From: Planococcus salinarum
GTDB taxonomy: Bacteria > Bacillota > Bacilli > Bacillales_A > Planococcaceae
Assembly (NCBI RefSeq): GCF_007004625.1
Contig: NZ_VIFV01000001.1
Location: forward strand, 186,001 to 250,000
Direction: 5' to 3'
Length of the DNA: 64,000 nucleotides
The notes below the pieces were generated by a model. The model saw nothing but the letters and a program-made list of their open reading frames with translations, had not been told where the DNA came from and made no database searches. Positions 7,390-16,479 of the stretch are shown one piece after another (positions within the stretch are counted from its first letter, which is position 1; each line of letters opens with the position of its first letter). Made by a program: the position numbers and the translations under genes.

Positions 7390-8607
7390 ATGATTGAAAC
7401 TTTGATCGAACGATTGGTGCGTTATGCAAAAATCGATACCCAATCCAATTTTGAAAACCACGAAACCCCGTCCACACCCGGCCAGTGGAATTTGCTGCGG
7501 GAATTGGAAAAGGAAATGAAGGAAATTGGATTGGACGAAGTCGAAACGGATGCACACGGCTATCTTTTCGGCACTCTTCCTTCCACTTCAAACAGGGAAA
7601 TACCAGTTATCGGCTTTCTGGCCCACGTTGATACCGCTACTGACTTTACGGGCAAAAACGTCAATCCACAGCGCATTGACAATTACGACGGAAAAGACAT
7701 TCCGTTGAATGGCTCAGTTACGATGGCTGTCGAAGACTTTCCTGATTTGCAGAATTACACCGGCCATACCCTCATCACCACTGACGGCACAACCCTTCTC
7801 GGCGCCGACAATAAAGCCGGTATCGCTGAAATCATGACAGCAATGGAATACCTCCTCCAGCACCCGGAAATAGAACATGGCAAGATTCGTGTCGCATTCA
7901 CACCGGATGAAGAGATTGGACGCGGTCCCCATAAGTTTGATGTCGAACGTTTCGGGGCACAATACGCCTACACCATTGATGGTGGCCCGCTTGGCGAACT
8001 TCAATACGAAAGTTTCAATGCCGCTGCAGGAAAATTGACCGTCCAGGGAAAAAGTGTCCATCCGGGATCTGCAAAGGACAAAATGGTCAATGCATCCACC
8101 ATCGCCATCAAATTCCAGAACGAAATGCCTGAAAATGAAGTTCCGGAAAAAACGGCAGGCTATGAAGGGTTCATTCATCTGAACAGCTTCAAAGGTGATG
8201 TGGAACAGGCTGTCCTGAGCTACATCATCCGTGATTTTGATAAAGAAAAATTTGAAGCGAAAAAAGCACATATGCAAGGGACAGCCGCCAAGCTCCAGGA
8301 ACAATATGGGCCGGAAGTTCTCCAACTCCAATTGGAGGATCAGTATTATAATATGCGGGAAAAAATCGAGCCGGTGATGGAAATTGTCGATGCTGCAGAG
8401 AATGCCATGAAGACACTCGGCATCAAACCCCATATTGTGCCGGTTCGCGGCGGAACGGATGGTTCGCAGCTGTCCTATATGGGCTTGCCGACCCCCAACA
8501 TTTTTACTGGCGGCGAAAATTACCACGGAAAATACGAATTCATCTCTGCTGAAAACATGGAAAAAGCTGCACAGCTGATCGTTGAAATCGTTAAAACGGC
8601 AAAATAA
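7390..8607 (+). CDS. pepT: Peptidase T (tripeptide aminopeptidase, M20 family)
   Basis: A 405-residue cytosolic dizinc aminopeptidase that removes the N-terminal residue of tripeptides. Zinc and catalytic motifs are visible: HVDTATD with His79 and Asp81, GADNKAG (about 140), [10 protein letters not shown] with the catalytic and zinc-bridging Glu pair near 175, and GGTDGS near the C-terminus. The lid domain (about 205-310) contains the expected SVHPGSAK segment. The ribosome site AGGAGG precedes ATG. It is monocistronic with its own terminator. Confidence 0.95.
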   Translation: MIETLIERLVRYAKIDTQSNFENHETPSTPGQWNLLRELEKEMKEIGLDEVETDAHGYLFGTLPSTSNREIPVIGFLAHVDTATDFTGKNVNPQRIDNYDGKDIPLNGSVTMAVEDFPDLQNYTGHTLITTDGTTLLGADNKAGIAEIMTAMEYLLQHPEIEHGKIRVAFTPDEEIGRGPHKFDVERFGAQYAYTIDGGPLGELQYESFNAAAGKLTVQGKSVHPGSAKDKMVNASTIAIKFQNEMPENEVPEKTAGYEGFIHLNSFKGDVEQAVLSYIIRDFDKEKFEAKKAHMQGTAAKLQEQYGPEVLQLQLEDQYYNMREKIEPVMEIVDAAENAMKTLGIKPHIVPVRGGTDGSQLSYMGLPTPNIFTGGENYHGKYEFISAENMEKAAQLIVEIVKTAK

Positions 8608-8630
8608 AAAGCGCCTTCCTGGCGCTTTTT
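8606..8630 (+). terminator. Terminator after pepT
   Basis: AAAAAGCGCC / GGCGCTTTTT hairpin immediately after the pepT stop. It also faces the convergent gene ending at 8640. Confidence 0.9.
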
Positions 8631-8639
8631 ATTTTGCAC

Positions 8640-9659
8640 TTACAAGAGACTGCGTCCATTTTGCGCCAGGGCGTAATGGATTCCGTGCTGCAGCGTTTGA
8701 AAGCAATTGAACTTCAGAATATCGATGCCACTTTCACCTATCACCATGCTCATTTTCGGAGAAATTCCCACCAGAATTGTTTCTGTGCCGATGAGCCCTG
8801 CTGTTGCACCGAGCTTTTCGATCAGTCCAGCCGCCTGCTGCGTGAAATTATTATTCAGACCCGTCAAATCGAGCACCAAATATTTCGCTTTGTATGTTGG
8901 GAGGTTCTGCAGGGTTTTGATCAACAATTCCTCTGCCCGAACTTCGTCATAAGTGCCGAGCAGCGGCACCACTACAATTCCTTCCAAAACAGGAATGATC
9001 GGCGATGACAGCTCCTTGACGAGCCTTGTCAGCTCACTGGTCTTTTCATCCACTAATTTTTCAAGCCGGTGAATCTGCCGCGCTTCATTCGTGCGGGCCA
9101 ACCGGTGAATATTTTCTTCAATGGTCTGTTCTGAAGGCAAATAACGGATGATGCTTTCATTAAAACCGTCTATCTGATGATGTTCAACTTCATACCAGAT
9201 GTTTTTCCCGAAAAGCTTCGTGAAAATTCCGGCATAATGTGCAGGCAGAAAGCTTCCACCTGTCTTTTTTTGTTGGGCAACATTGATTTTATGCTCCCAG
9301 CTGTTTTTCAAATGGACCTCTAAAGTTGCTTTATCGACATCCAATTTATGGATTTCGGCAACTCCCCAGCCGGCCGAGGCGTATGTATTGGTTATCAATG
9401 CTGACGCTTCTGCTATATCAACATTTTCCATTTCAGAAAAGTAGTGGCCGACTACCATCCCCTGGCGATACCCCGTTGTCTCCATCACCACTTCGGCAGC
9501 GTCTTCGCCCGCAATTTCTTCAATGGAATCAAAAAACATTTTCATCGCTGTAGAAGTCCAGAAGAGAACAGAGTCCTGTCCTTCAAACTGGAATTTTCCA
9601 GCCTCAAGATCCCATTCAAAACTTAATCCCCCAACATTGATGGAAGGTTGTGTATTCAT
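8640..9659 (-). CDS. Heme/V4R-like sensory domain plus STAS domain protein
   Basis: About 339 residues. The N-terminal half (about 15-190) resembles V4R/XylR-N type sensory modules: YRQGMVVGHYFSEM near 75, then WGVAEI and HYAGIFTKLFGKNIWYEVEH. A coiled linker (about 190-220) leads to a C-terminal STAS domain (about 225-335) with VVPLLGTYD and LDLTGLNNNFTQQAAGLIE, as in RsbR-type stressosome or anti-sigma antagonist proteins. The usual STAS phosphoacceptor position carries Asn/Asn instead of a clear Ser/Thr. The start at 9659 is supported by GAGAGGAG. It probably senses a small ligand and acts through protein partners; no Rsb genes are near. Confidence 0.75.
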   Translation of the reverse strand: MNTQPSINVGGLSFEWDLEAGKFQFEGQDSVLFWTSTAMKMFFDSIEEIAGEDAAEVVMETTGYRQGMVVGHYFSEMENVDIAEASALITNTYASAGWGVAEIHKLDVDKATLEVHLKNSWEHKINVAQQKKTGGSFLPAHYAGIFTKLFGKNIWYEVEHHQIDGFNESIIRYLPSEQTIEENIHRLARTNEARQIHRLEKLVDEKTSELTRLVKELSSPIIPVLEGIVVVPLLGTYDEVRAEELLIKTLQNLPTYKAKYLVLDLTGLNNNFTQQAAGLIEKLGATAGLIGTETILVGISPKMSMVIGESGIDILKFNCFQTLQHGIHYALAQNGRSLL

Positions 9660-9778
9660 ATGATTGCTCCTCTCGTTCCTGTGATTACATTTTATCACAT
9701 AAATAAACCGTCTCTCGCACTATATTTGATACACTGCAACTTGATAGTGTAATTCCGCTTTGAAAACAACCCTCCAAT

Positions 9779-9805
9779 GTTTTAAATCCATCCAGAACAG
9801 GAATA
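9779..9805 (+). promoter_or_regulatory. Weak SigB-type promoter candidate
   Basis: GTTTTA, then a 15-nt spacer, then GGAATA, about 35 nt upstream of the small ORF at 9840. The -35 element fits SigB, but the -10 element departs from GGGTAT. Confidence 0.35.
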
Positions 9806-9839
9806 TACAAACTAGACTAACCGAAAGAGGTGTTCCATT

Positions 9840-10073
9840 ATGGCAGATAAAAAACATTTTACTGAAGACGACCGCAAAGACAGAAAAGGTGCTCCAATGG
9901 ACAATCCCGAACAATCCAAAACTGATAAAGAATCACTTTCCGATATGCACGAAGAACAGATGAACGTAGATTCGATTCCCCTGGAGGACCTGAAGCAGGA
10001 GCAGCGGGAAGAAAAACATCCACGTGAAACAAAAAGCGATTCTTCAAGCGAAGAAAAGTATCCCGGCTCATAA
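9840..10073 (+). CDS. Small hydrophilic protein, unknown function
   Basis: A 77-residue protein, almost entirely charged or polar (rich in Glu, Asp, Lys, Ser), with no hydrophobic core and no Cys. It is probably intrinsically disordered. AGAGGTG precedes ATG by about 8 nt. Composition resembles the small hydrophilic general stress proteins of Bacillales. I recognise no family. Confidence 0.7.
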   Translation: MADKKHFTEDDRKDRKGAPMDNPEQSKTDKESLSDMHEEQMNVDSIPLEDLKQEQREEKHPRETKSDSSSEEKYPGS

Positions 10074-10216
10074 AATACCCGCTTCCCGAACTGTTTGACT
10101 CCGTCAAACAGTTCTTTGGTGAACACAGACGTTTTGGGGGGCTTTGTTTCATTTTGGGTCTCCGGAAGGTTTAGCAACAACTTAAAAAGGAATAAAAGGA
10201 ATAAAGGAGTGATTGG

Positions 10217-10642
10217 ATGAATCATGACGAAGCAAAAAAAGCAGCACTTGAAATTCTCGACAGCAGCAAAGTCGGTGTCCTTGCCACAGTCAAAGGGAAC
10301 AAGCCACATACGCGTTATATGACATTTTTCCATGACGGCTTCACCCTGTATACCGCCACCAGCAGAAAAACGCAGAAAGTTGACGAGTTGGAAGCGAACC
10401 CCCATGCCCATATCCTACTTGGCTATGAAGGCGAAGGCGTCGGGGATACCTACCTCGAAATCGAAGGCCGTATGGCCGCACATGATGATTCTCAAATCAT
10501 CGAAAAAGTATGGAATGAGCACTTGACGGGCTGGTTCAGCGGACCCGATGATCCAAATCTGTTGATATTAAGAATACACCCGGACCGTGTGCGCCTCATG
10601 AATAAGAAAGGCCAGGATCCGGTAGAACTTCAAATGGGATAA
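10217..10642 (+). CDS. Pyridoxamine 5'-phosphate oxidase-like general stress protein (GSP26 type)
   Basis: A 141-residue split-barrel flavin-binding fold protein. Typical features are GVLATVKGNKPHTRYMTFFH (about 18-37), LYTATSRKTQKVDEL and the C-terminal RIHPDRVRLMN. It resembles B. subtilis YdaG (general stress protein 26). The family binds FMN or related cofactors; the substrate is unknown. AAGGAGTG lies 7 nt before ATG. A SigB promoter was looked for, but the only GTTT/GGGT pair upstream is spaced 19 nt, so I do not call one. Confidence 0.85.
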   Translation: MNHDEAKKAALEILDSSKVGVLATVKGNKPHTRYMTFFHDGFTLYTATSRKTQKVDELEANPHAHILLGYEGEGVGDTYLEIEGRMAAHDDSQIIEKVWNEHLTGWFSGPDDPNLLILRIHPDRVRLMNKKGQDPVELQMG

Positions 10643-10643
10643 T

Positions 10644-10676
10644 AAAAACGGTCCGATTTATAATCGGGCCGTTTTT
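10644..10676. terminator. Bidirectional terminator between convergent genes
   Basis: AAAAACGGtCCGAT / ATCGGgCCGTTTTT hairpin between the stop of the GSP26-like gene and the stop of nsrR (10675). Confidence 0.9.
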
Positions 10677-11109
10677 ATGTGTTCAATATTTCGCGCAACC
10701 CCTGCCGGTTCACCAGCAAGTCTTCCAACGTGTAGCCATCCAGCACGGACAGATATGCATGGAGCGCCTGCCCCAATACTCCCCGCAGCCCGCACACCGG
10801 TGCGATGGGACAGCGGTTATGTTCTCGGTCAAAACATTCCACAAGATGAAAGTCGTCCTCCATCTTCCTGACGACAGTACCGATATTGATATTCTCCGGC
10901 GCATCCGCCAATTGAATTCCACCATTTCTTCCCCTGACAGTCCGAATGAACCCTGCTTTACCCAGTTCAAATGTAACTTTCATCAAATGGTTCTTCGATA
11001 TATTATATGCACTCGAAATTTCCTGGACAGTCGATAAAGTTCCAGCTTCCTTGGAACCAAGGTACAGCAGAATCCGCAGTGAAAAATCCGTATACATCGT
11101 TAATCTCAT
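10675..11109 (-). CDS. nsrR: NO-sensing Rrf2-family repressor NsrR
   Basis: A 144-residue winged-helix repressor carrying an iron-sulfur cluster. The N-terminus MRLTMYTDFSLR and the recognition helix region NISKNHLMKVTFELG match NsrR closely. The cluster loop has three Cys in VECFDREHNRCPIAPVCGLR (about 92-108). NO destroys the cluster and releases DNA. The start at 11109 is chosen because the upstream GTG lies inside the ribosome site AGGAAGGTG. It is divergent from hmp, with an operator in between. Confidence 0.93.
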   Translation of the reverse strand: MRLTMYTDFSLRILLYLGSKEAGTLSTVQEISSAYNISKNHLMKVTFELGKAGFIRTVRGRNGGIQLADAPENINIGTVVRKMEDDFHLVECFDREHNRCPIAPVCGLRGVLGQALHAYLSVLDGYTLEDLLVNRQGLREILNT

Positions 11110-11210
11110 AATTTTCACCTTCCTGTCCCTTCATTATATCGGTTGCTATGGCATCAGGACAGCATAAGCAACCTCTACCGATGTGACGTTTATGTGACTG
11201 CAATTGTGTC

Positions 11211-11243
11211 TATAATATTAAAGTGGTATTTTAAATATATCTT
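11211..11243 (+). promoter_or_regulatory. hmp promoter -10 and NsrR operator
   Basis: A perfect TATAAT lies at 11211-11216. The 23-bp near-palindrome at 11221-11243 (AAG, then GGTATTTTAAATATATC, then TT) agrees at about 18 of 23 positions with the NsrR operator I recall (AAGATG, CATTTTAAATGC, ATCTT). It covers the expected transcription start, a classical repression position. Confidence 0.75.
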
Positions 11244-11298
11244 TAATGCCGGAACAGTATTATAGTCAAACTATAGAAAACAAAAGGAGAGATTGATC

Positions 11299-12477
11299 AT
11301 GTTATCAACAGAAACAAAAGCAATCATCAAATCCACTGTCCCAGTATTGGAAGAACACGGCACTGCCATTACAACGGTCTTCTACAAAAATATGTTTGAA
11401 GCCCATCCGGAATTATTGAATATATTTAATCATGCCAATCAGAAACAGGGGCGTCAGCAGGCCGCTTTGGCAAATACCGTTTACGCGGCTGCCGTCCATA
11501 TCGATAACCTGGAAGCGATTCTTCCGGCAGTTGTCCAGATTGCAAATAAACACGTGAGCCTCGGCATCAGACCTGAACATTATCCGATTGTGGGAGAGTA
11601 TTTACTGAAAGCGATCAAAGAAGTTTTGGGAGACGCTGCAACGGACGACATCATCAATGCATGGGCTGAAGCCTATGGCGTAATCGCTGATGCATTCATC
11701 GGAGTGGAACAAGGCATGTATGAGAAAATGGAAAGCCAGGAAAACGGCTGGAAATTCTTTAAGAACTTTACGGTTGCCAGAAAAGAAAAAGAAAGCGAAA
11801 ACATCACTTCTTTCTACCTGACTCCGGCCGATGGTTCCAACGTTCCCGCCTACGAAGCTGGCCAATACATTTCCGTGCGTTTGACGATTCCGGGTGAAGA
11901 GTATTTATTCAACCGCCAATACAGCCTGTCCCAAGCGGCAAAACCGGATGAATTCCGCATTTCCGTGAAACGCGAAGCCGACAACGATCCGAACGGCCGG
12001 GTGTCTGTCTACCTCCATGACAATGTAAATGTCGGAGATGTTATTGAAGTAAGTGCTCCTGCAGGTGAATTCGTGCTTGATGCTACGAAAAAATCCCCTG
12101 TCGCATTCGTCAGCGGAGGCGTTGGCATCACACCGATGATGAGCATGTTCGAAACGGTGGCAACGTCGACGCCTGACCGTCCGACCGCTTTCCTTCACGC
12201 GGCACGCAATGAAAGCCTGCACGCATTTGATAAGGATATCCAGAAATACGTGGAAGCAATGGACAATGCAAAATACAAAACATTATACTCTGACCAGCCG
12301 GAAGGGTTCATCACTCGTGAAGTGCTTGAGGAAATGATCGATGTTACCGGTGAAGTCTATGTCTGCGGTCCGGTTCCATTCATGGAAAGCATGATCGGCG
12401 AACTTCGCAATCTCGGCATGACTGACGACCAGATCCATTTCGAATTCTTTGGACCAGCTGTCGCACTGCAAAATTAA
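11299..12477 (+). CDS. hmp: Flavohemoglobin, nitric oxide dioxygenase
   Basis: A 392-residue soluble enzyme that oxidises NO to nitrate using O2 and NAD(P)H. The globin domain (about 1-140) has Tyr29 and Gln53 in the distal pocket and proximal His85 in NKHVSLGI. The FAD domain (about 150-260) has RQYSLSQA, and the NAD domain (about 265-392) has [14 protein letters not shown] and [20 protein letters not shown] precedes ATG at 11299; the TTG two codons earlier is rejected. It should be derepressed by NO through NsrR. The window also encodes a bacterial NO synthase (41961-43064). Confidence 0.96.
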   Translation: MLSTETKAIIKSTVPVLEEHGTAITTVFYKNMFEAHPELLNIFNHANQKQGRQQAALANTVYAAAVHIDNLEAILPAVVQIANKHVSLGIRPEHYPIVGEYLLKAIKEVLGDAATDDIINAWAEAYGVIADAFIGVEQGMYEKMESQENGWKFFKNFTVARKEKESENITSFYLTPADGSNVPAYEAGQYISVRLTIPGEEYLFNRQYSLSQAAKPDEFRISVKREADNDPNGRVSVYLHDNVNVGDVIEVSAPAGEFVLDATKKSPVAFVSGGVGITPMMSMFETVATSTPDRPTAFLHAARNESLHAFDKDIQKYVEAMDNAKYKTLYSDQPEGFITREVLEEMIDVTGEVYVCGPVPFMESMIGELRNLGMTDDQIHFEFFGPAVALQN

Positions 12478-12487
12478 AAAATTATAG

Positions 12488-12519
12488 AAAAAGGGACTGC
12501 CGACGAGGCAGTCCCTTTT
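12488..12519. terminator. Bidirectional terminator between hmp and the iron permease gene
   Basis: Hairpin AAAAGGGACTGCC / GGCAGTCCCTTTT between convergent stops. Confidence 0.92.
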
Positions 12520-12522
12520 GTT

Positions 12523-14484
12523 TTATCTCATCTTCTTCAGCAAATACAACAAATACGGTGTTCCGATTAAGGCGACCACGAGGCCACTCGGAATATCATT
12601 TGGCGCAATCAGGATGCGGCCGATGAAGTCTGCTGTTACGAGCAGCAGTCCGCCGATCAGTCCAGATGACAGCATCAGCGGCAAATGCCGGAAGCCGACA
12701 AGGCGCCTCGCGATATGGGGAGCGACCAGTCCGATAAAGCCGATGGTACCGACAATCGATACGGCCGCCGTCGAAATTGCTACACCTACGATAAGCGCAA
12801 ATACACGTGTCGAGCGGATATTCAGGCCCAACCCTGCAGCGACATCGTCTCCGAAAGTCAATGTATCAAGGCTCCGCGTGATATAAACTGCTGGCCAGAT
12901 AAATAATGCAAACAGAATCAGCGCAAACTGCACATCGTCCCATCCTTTGGCGTAAGTGCTGCCGGACAACCAGACGAGCGCGCTGGCAACTGCAAGTTTT
13001 GCTTTGACAACCAGAATTTGGGTCGCTGCAGAACCAAAAGCTGAAATGGCAATCCCCATTAAAGCGACAAGCATCGGCTGGAAATTGTTTTTCCAGGCGG
13101 TCAAGAGGATGATCCCGAGTGCCAACGATGCACCAAATGTTGCACCAAGCGGCAGGAACGCCTGAGGTATTGCCGGAAATACGACCAATAAGAGCAAAGC
13201 TCCCGCTCCCCCCATCGAGGTTACACCGAGCACACTGGCATCAGCCAGGGGGTTTCTCAGGACGCCTTGAAGAATGACGCCGGTAATCGCCAGCATTATG
13301 CCGACAATGAATGCCGTCAATACCCTTGGCACGCGAAAGTCCCAGACAACCGGCGATAACCAATTGAAATTCCAGGCGCTGCCATTGTAACTTAATGCCA
13401 GCGTTGTGATGATGACAATTGACCCCACTAAAATAGGCACAAGCATCTTTAATCGGACCGGTTTGGTGGTACCACCCATTTGACGTTCGCCGCGTTTCAT
13501 TGATCGTGCAGTTTTCCACGCCAGGTATAATAACCACGGGCCGCCGATCAGCGCGGTCATTGCGCCTGCCGGGACTTCCTGGCCAGGCTGGATCAGCCGC
13601 CCGAGCACATCTGCTCCGATCAGCATGACACTGCCCCATAGAAACGAATGAATCAATATTTGCAGGTGGCCGCGAATTCCCATCATGCGGACAATGTGCG
13701 GTGCCATCAAACCGATAAAACCGATCGGACCGACAACACTCACCGTAGTAGCCGCCAAAACAATGGCGGTTGTCCACGCCGCCAGTTTTACCATGCGGAC
13801 ATTTTGCCCCAGAGAAGAAGCAATGTCTTCACCGAGGGACAGAGTATCCATCGGCTTGGCCAACAACAGGACCGCAGCAAACGTGACGAAAATCACGGGC
13901 GCTGCGAATTGTGTCCCTCCCCAGTTCAGTTGCACCAGCGTGCCGGATCCCCATAGGAAAAGCCCGCTGGTTTCATTTTCAAAAAGCAATTGCATCGTGC
14001 CTGTCATCGATGAAAAGAGCAACGCAATGATCATTCCGGTCAAAGCGACGCGGACGGGATCCATTTGCTTTCCGGCGAGTCCGATTACGAGTAATGACGA
14101 GAGAACGGCTCCCAGTAAGGCTGTCACAAAAGGAAAGCCTCCCACAAGGGCCGGGAAAAAGATGGTGCTAATGACGACAAAAAAGAATGCGCCAGCATTG
14201 ATGCCGAGCGTGCCCGGAGACGCCAACGGATTATTCGTCAATGTTTGCAGGACAGCGCCGGAAACTGCCAGCGCACCGCCTGCCAGAATGCCGATAGTCA
14301 GACGGGGCAATCTTAAACTGGTGACGATATCCTGTATCCTGCCTTCTGTCCAGACTCCGGACAGCAACTCGGAAATCGAGTAATCCGCCTGCCCTTGAGT
14401 CAAATGGATAACAGATAACGCGAAAAGCAGGAAAAAGCCCCCTGCCAAAGAGACAAAGGACTTCGCTTTCAGTTTGCCTTGCAT
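12523..14484 (-). CDS. fhuB: Fused siderophore ABC transporter permease (FhuB type, two FecCD domains)
   Basis: A 653-residue polytopic membrane protein made of two FecCD permease halves (about 1-330 and 340-653). Both halves repeat the family signatures: RLPRLTIGILAGGALAVSGA against RVPRVLTAFIVGIMLAITG, and VGPIGFIGLMAPHIVRM against VGTIGFIGLVAPHIARR, the loop contacting the ATPase. Each half has about ten helices, so the single chain forms a complete pore, as in E. coli FhuB; B. subtilis uses separate FhuB and FhuG. It overlaps the lipoprotein gene by one base (TAATG). It imports ferric siderophores, probably hydroxamates; the substrate is inferred from family only. Confidence 0.9.
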   Translation of the reverse strand: MQGKLKAKSFVSLAGGFFLLFALSVIHLTQGQADYSISELLSGVWTEGRIQDIVTSLRLPRLTIGILAGGALAVSGAVLQTLTNNPLASPGTLGINAGAFFFVVISTIFFPALVGGFPFVTALLGAVLSSLLVIGLAGKQMDPVRVALTGMIIALLFSSMTGTMQLLFENETSGLFLWGSGTLVQLNWGGTQFAAPVIFVTFAAVLLLAKPMDTLSLGEDIASSLGQNVRMVKLAAWTTAIVLAATTVSVVGPIGFIGLMAPHIVRMMGIRGHLQILIHSFLWGSVMLIGADVLGRLIQPGQEVPAGAMTALIGGPWLLYLAWKTARSMKRGERQMGGTTKPVRLKMLVPILVGSIVIITTLALSYNGSAWNFNWLSPVVWDFRVPRVLTAFIVGIMLAITGVILQGVLRNPLADASVLGVTSMGGAGALLLLVVFPAIPQAFLPLGATFGASLALGIILLTAWKNNFQPMLVALMGIAISAFGSAATQILVVKAKLAVASALVWLSGSTYAKGWDDVQFALILFALFIWPAVYITRSLDTLTFGDDVAAGLGLNIRSTRVFALIVGVAISTAAVSIVGTIGFIGLVAPHIARRLVGFRHLPLMLSSGLIGGLLLVTADFIGRILIAPNDIPSGLVVALIGTPYLLYLLKKMR

Positions 14485-15461
14485 TAATTATTCACCATCA
14501 CGTCTGTAATTTGGTCCATCAATGTTTCAGCGGATAAAGGACCGCCGTATAACCAAGTGTCCGGCCCCAAATCATATGTGCGGCCTTCCTCGACGAAATT
14601 CAAATTTTCCCATACGGCATTGCCAGCAAGCTGATTTTCATAGATATTATCTTCATCCGGAACAGTGTAGAGGTAATTGGCATCTTCATACTGAACCAAT
14701 CCTTCCACGTTGAATGTGCTCGAACCGAATACTTGGAATTCTTCCGGCTCATGAACATTATTCAAACCGATACGCTCGAGGATGACGGAAGCCATTGAAT
14801 GCGGCGTGAAAACCCGAATTTCCGGCGCCTGAGGACCTGAATAAGCAAGCGTCAAAATAACGTCATTTGTTTCAAGATCGGCAGCTTCGATTTCAGCCGC
14901 GCTTTCTTCGTATTTTTCTTCAAGATCTGCAAGAACTTCATCAGCCTCTTCTGTTTTGTCTACAGCTTTGGCAATTTCAAGGAATGTCGTTTCCATTTCC
15001 TGATAAGGATCGATGCTTTCATCTTCGGGATACGGATTGAAGATGACAGTCGGTGCGATACGTTCCAATTCTTCAAGCATCGCAGTATGGCGGAAATCTA
15101 CACCGATAATCAGATCCGGATCAATCTCTGCAATAGCTTCAAGATTCGGTTCCTGGCGGCCGCCAACATCGATTACTGTGTCGTCCAATTGTGGTTCGAT
15201 ATTGACATAATCTCCATATGATTCAATGTCTGCCATACCTGCAGGCTGCACGCCCACTGCCAATAAATCTTCAGCATATGTCCATTCAAGCACAACGACT
15301 TTCTCAGCCGGCTCGTCCAAAGTGACTTCCCCGTTTGTTCCCTGTATCGTAACCGGGTCTCCCCCGGTGTCAGTTTCAGTTGCTGTATCTTCTTCTCCTG
15401 ATGAACATGCTGCCAAGGACAGCATCGTTGAAGCCAATAAGAACAATTTCCATTTTTTCAT
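14484..15461 (-). CDS. Ferric-siderophore-binding lipoprotein
   Basis: A 325-residue substrate-binding protein. The signal peptide MKKWKLFLLASTMLSLAACS has lipobox LAAC, so Cys19 would be lipidated and the protein anchored outside the membrane. A Thr/Glu/Asp-rich linker follows, then a FecB/FhuD-type periplasmic fold: VVVLEWTYAEDLLAVGVQPAG (about 54-74), GGRQEPNLEAIAEIDPDLIIG and a long rigid helix near 160-190. It is transcribed with the fused permease and divergently from the ATPase gene, with Fur boxes between. Siderophore type is unknown. Confidence 0.92.
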   Translation of the reverse strand: MKKWKLFLLASTMLSLAACSSGEEDTATETDTGGDPVTIQGTNGEVTLDEPAEKVVVLEWTYAEDLLAVGVQPAGMADIESYGDYVNIEPQLDDTVIDVGGRQEPNLEAIAEIDPDLIIGVDFRHTAMLEELERIAPTVIFNPYPEDESIDPYQEMETTFLEIAKAVDKTEEADEVLADLEEKYEESAAEIEAADLETNDVILTLAYSGPQAPEIRVFTPHSMASVILERIGLNNVHEPEEFQVFGSSTFNVEGLVQYEDANYLYTVPDEDNIYENQLAGNAVWENLNFVEEGRTYDLGPDTWLYGGPLSAETLMDQITDVMVNN

Positions 15462-15481
15462 GATGTAACCTCCAAGTTATA

Positions 15482-15496
15482 TGATAACGATTCTCA
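15482..15496 (-). promoter_or_regulatory. Fur box for the lipoprotein-permease operon
   Basis: TGATAACGATTCTCA matches the 7-1-7 Fur/Per consensus TGATAATnATTATCA at 12 of 14 informative positions. It lies about 20 nt upstream of the lipoprotein start. Confidence 0.75.
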
Positions 15497-15554
15497 ATTC
15501 GTTTTTAGTTTAGGACCTTCTGTCACATTTGTAAAGCAAAACATGAAAAAATAA

Positions 15555-15569
15555 TGAAAATCATTCTCA
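15555..15569 (+). promoter_or_regulatory. Fur box for the ATPase-reductase operon
   Basis: TGAAAATCATTCTCA matches the 7-1-7 consensus with two mismatches. It lies about 85 nt upstream of the ATPase start, in the same divergent region as the other box. Confidence 0.75.
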
Positions 15570-15653
15570 CTTATCTTTCGTTTATGATATAGTGAATTTA
15601 ATGAGAACTACTATCAGTTAGATTTATGGCTAAAGATGTGGAGGAATTGAAAG

Positions 15654-16478
15654 ATGACTATGGCTGTCAGAACCAATAATCTATCAATCGGATACAATGA
15701 TAAACTTCTTTTTGAAAACCTGAACCTTTCCATCCCCCGGGGCGAAATTTCTGTTTTTGTGGGAAGCAACGGTTGCGGTAAATCGACTCTTTTACGCTCG
15801 ATTGCCCGTCTGCTGAAACCGCAGGAAGGTTCGATTTTGCTTGAAGGCAAAGAATTTCATAAGATGTCTTCACGGGAAGTCGCGAAGAAGATGGGGATCC
15901 TTCCCCAATCCCCGGTTTCACCGGAAGGATTGACTGTACACGATTTGGTCAAGCAAGGACGCTATCCGCACCAATCGTGGCTGAAACGTTGGACGGAAGA
16001 AGACACAGAAAAAGTGGAAGCTGCGATGAAAGCCACCCGTGTTGATGAATTCCGTGACAAGCCGGTGGATGAACTTTCCGGCGGCCAGCGCCAGCGCGCC
16101 TGGATTGCCATGACACTTGCACAGGACACAGATGTCATCCTGCTGGACGAGCCAACCACATTTCTGGATATGACCCATCAAATCGAGATTTTGGATTTAT
16201 TGTTTGAATTAAATGAAGTTCATGGCCGCACGATTATCATGGTGCTGCATGACCTGAATCTGGCTTCTCGCTATGCCCATAACATCATTGCCATAAAAGA
16301 CGGCGAAGTTTTTGGCCAGGGAACTCCTGAAAGTATTATCAATTGCGACTTGGTTCGTTCTGTTTTCGGAATGGAATGTCAGGTTTCAAAAGATCCGCTT
16401 TTCGGCACACCGCATTGCGTTCCGTTCGGCAGAGGGCGCTGTATTGTCCCAGAAATCCGTGAAGCGCTGGGATCATAA
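15654..16478 (+). CDS. fhuC: Siderophore ABC transporter ATP-binding protein (FhuC type)
   Basis: A 274-residue ATPase powering import through the fused permease. Walker A is GSNGCGKST (about 38-46), the signature is LSGGQRQRAWIAM (about 142-154), Walker B is VILLDEPTT and the switch His lies in MVLHDLN. The extra C-terminal region (about 230-274) is typical of FhuC/FecE. GGAGG precedes ATG by about 8 nt. It is followed one base after its stop codon by a FhuF-like reductase gene, so import and iron release are translated together. Confidence 0.94.
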   Translation: MTMAVRTNNLSIGYNDKLLFENLNLSIPRGEISVFVGSNGCGKSTLLRSIARLLKPQEGSILLEGKEFHKMSSREVAKKMGILPQSPVSPEGLTVHDLVKQGRYPHQSWLKRWTEEDTEKVEAAMKATRVDEFRDKPVDELSGGQRQRAWIAMTLAQDTDVILLDEPTTFLDMTHQIEILDLLFELNEVHGRTIIMVLHDLNLASRYAHNIIAIKDGEVFGQGTPESIINCDLVRSVFGMECQVSKDPLFGTPHCVPFGRGRCIVPEIREALGS

Positions 16479-16479
16479 T

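Noticed and set aside
10140-10180. Possible SigB promoter upstream of the GSP26-like gene
   Set aside because: GTTTTG and GGGTCT are 19 nt apart, outside the SigB spacing range.
16312-16479. N-terminal extension of the first FhuF-like gene
   Set aside because: It lies wholly within fhuC in another frame; ATG at 16480 directly follows the fhuC stop and gives the family length.
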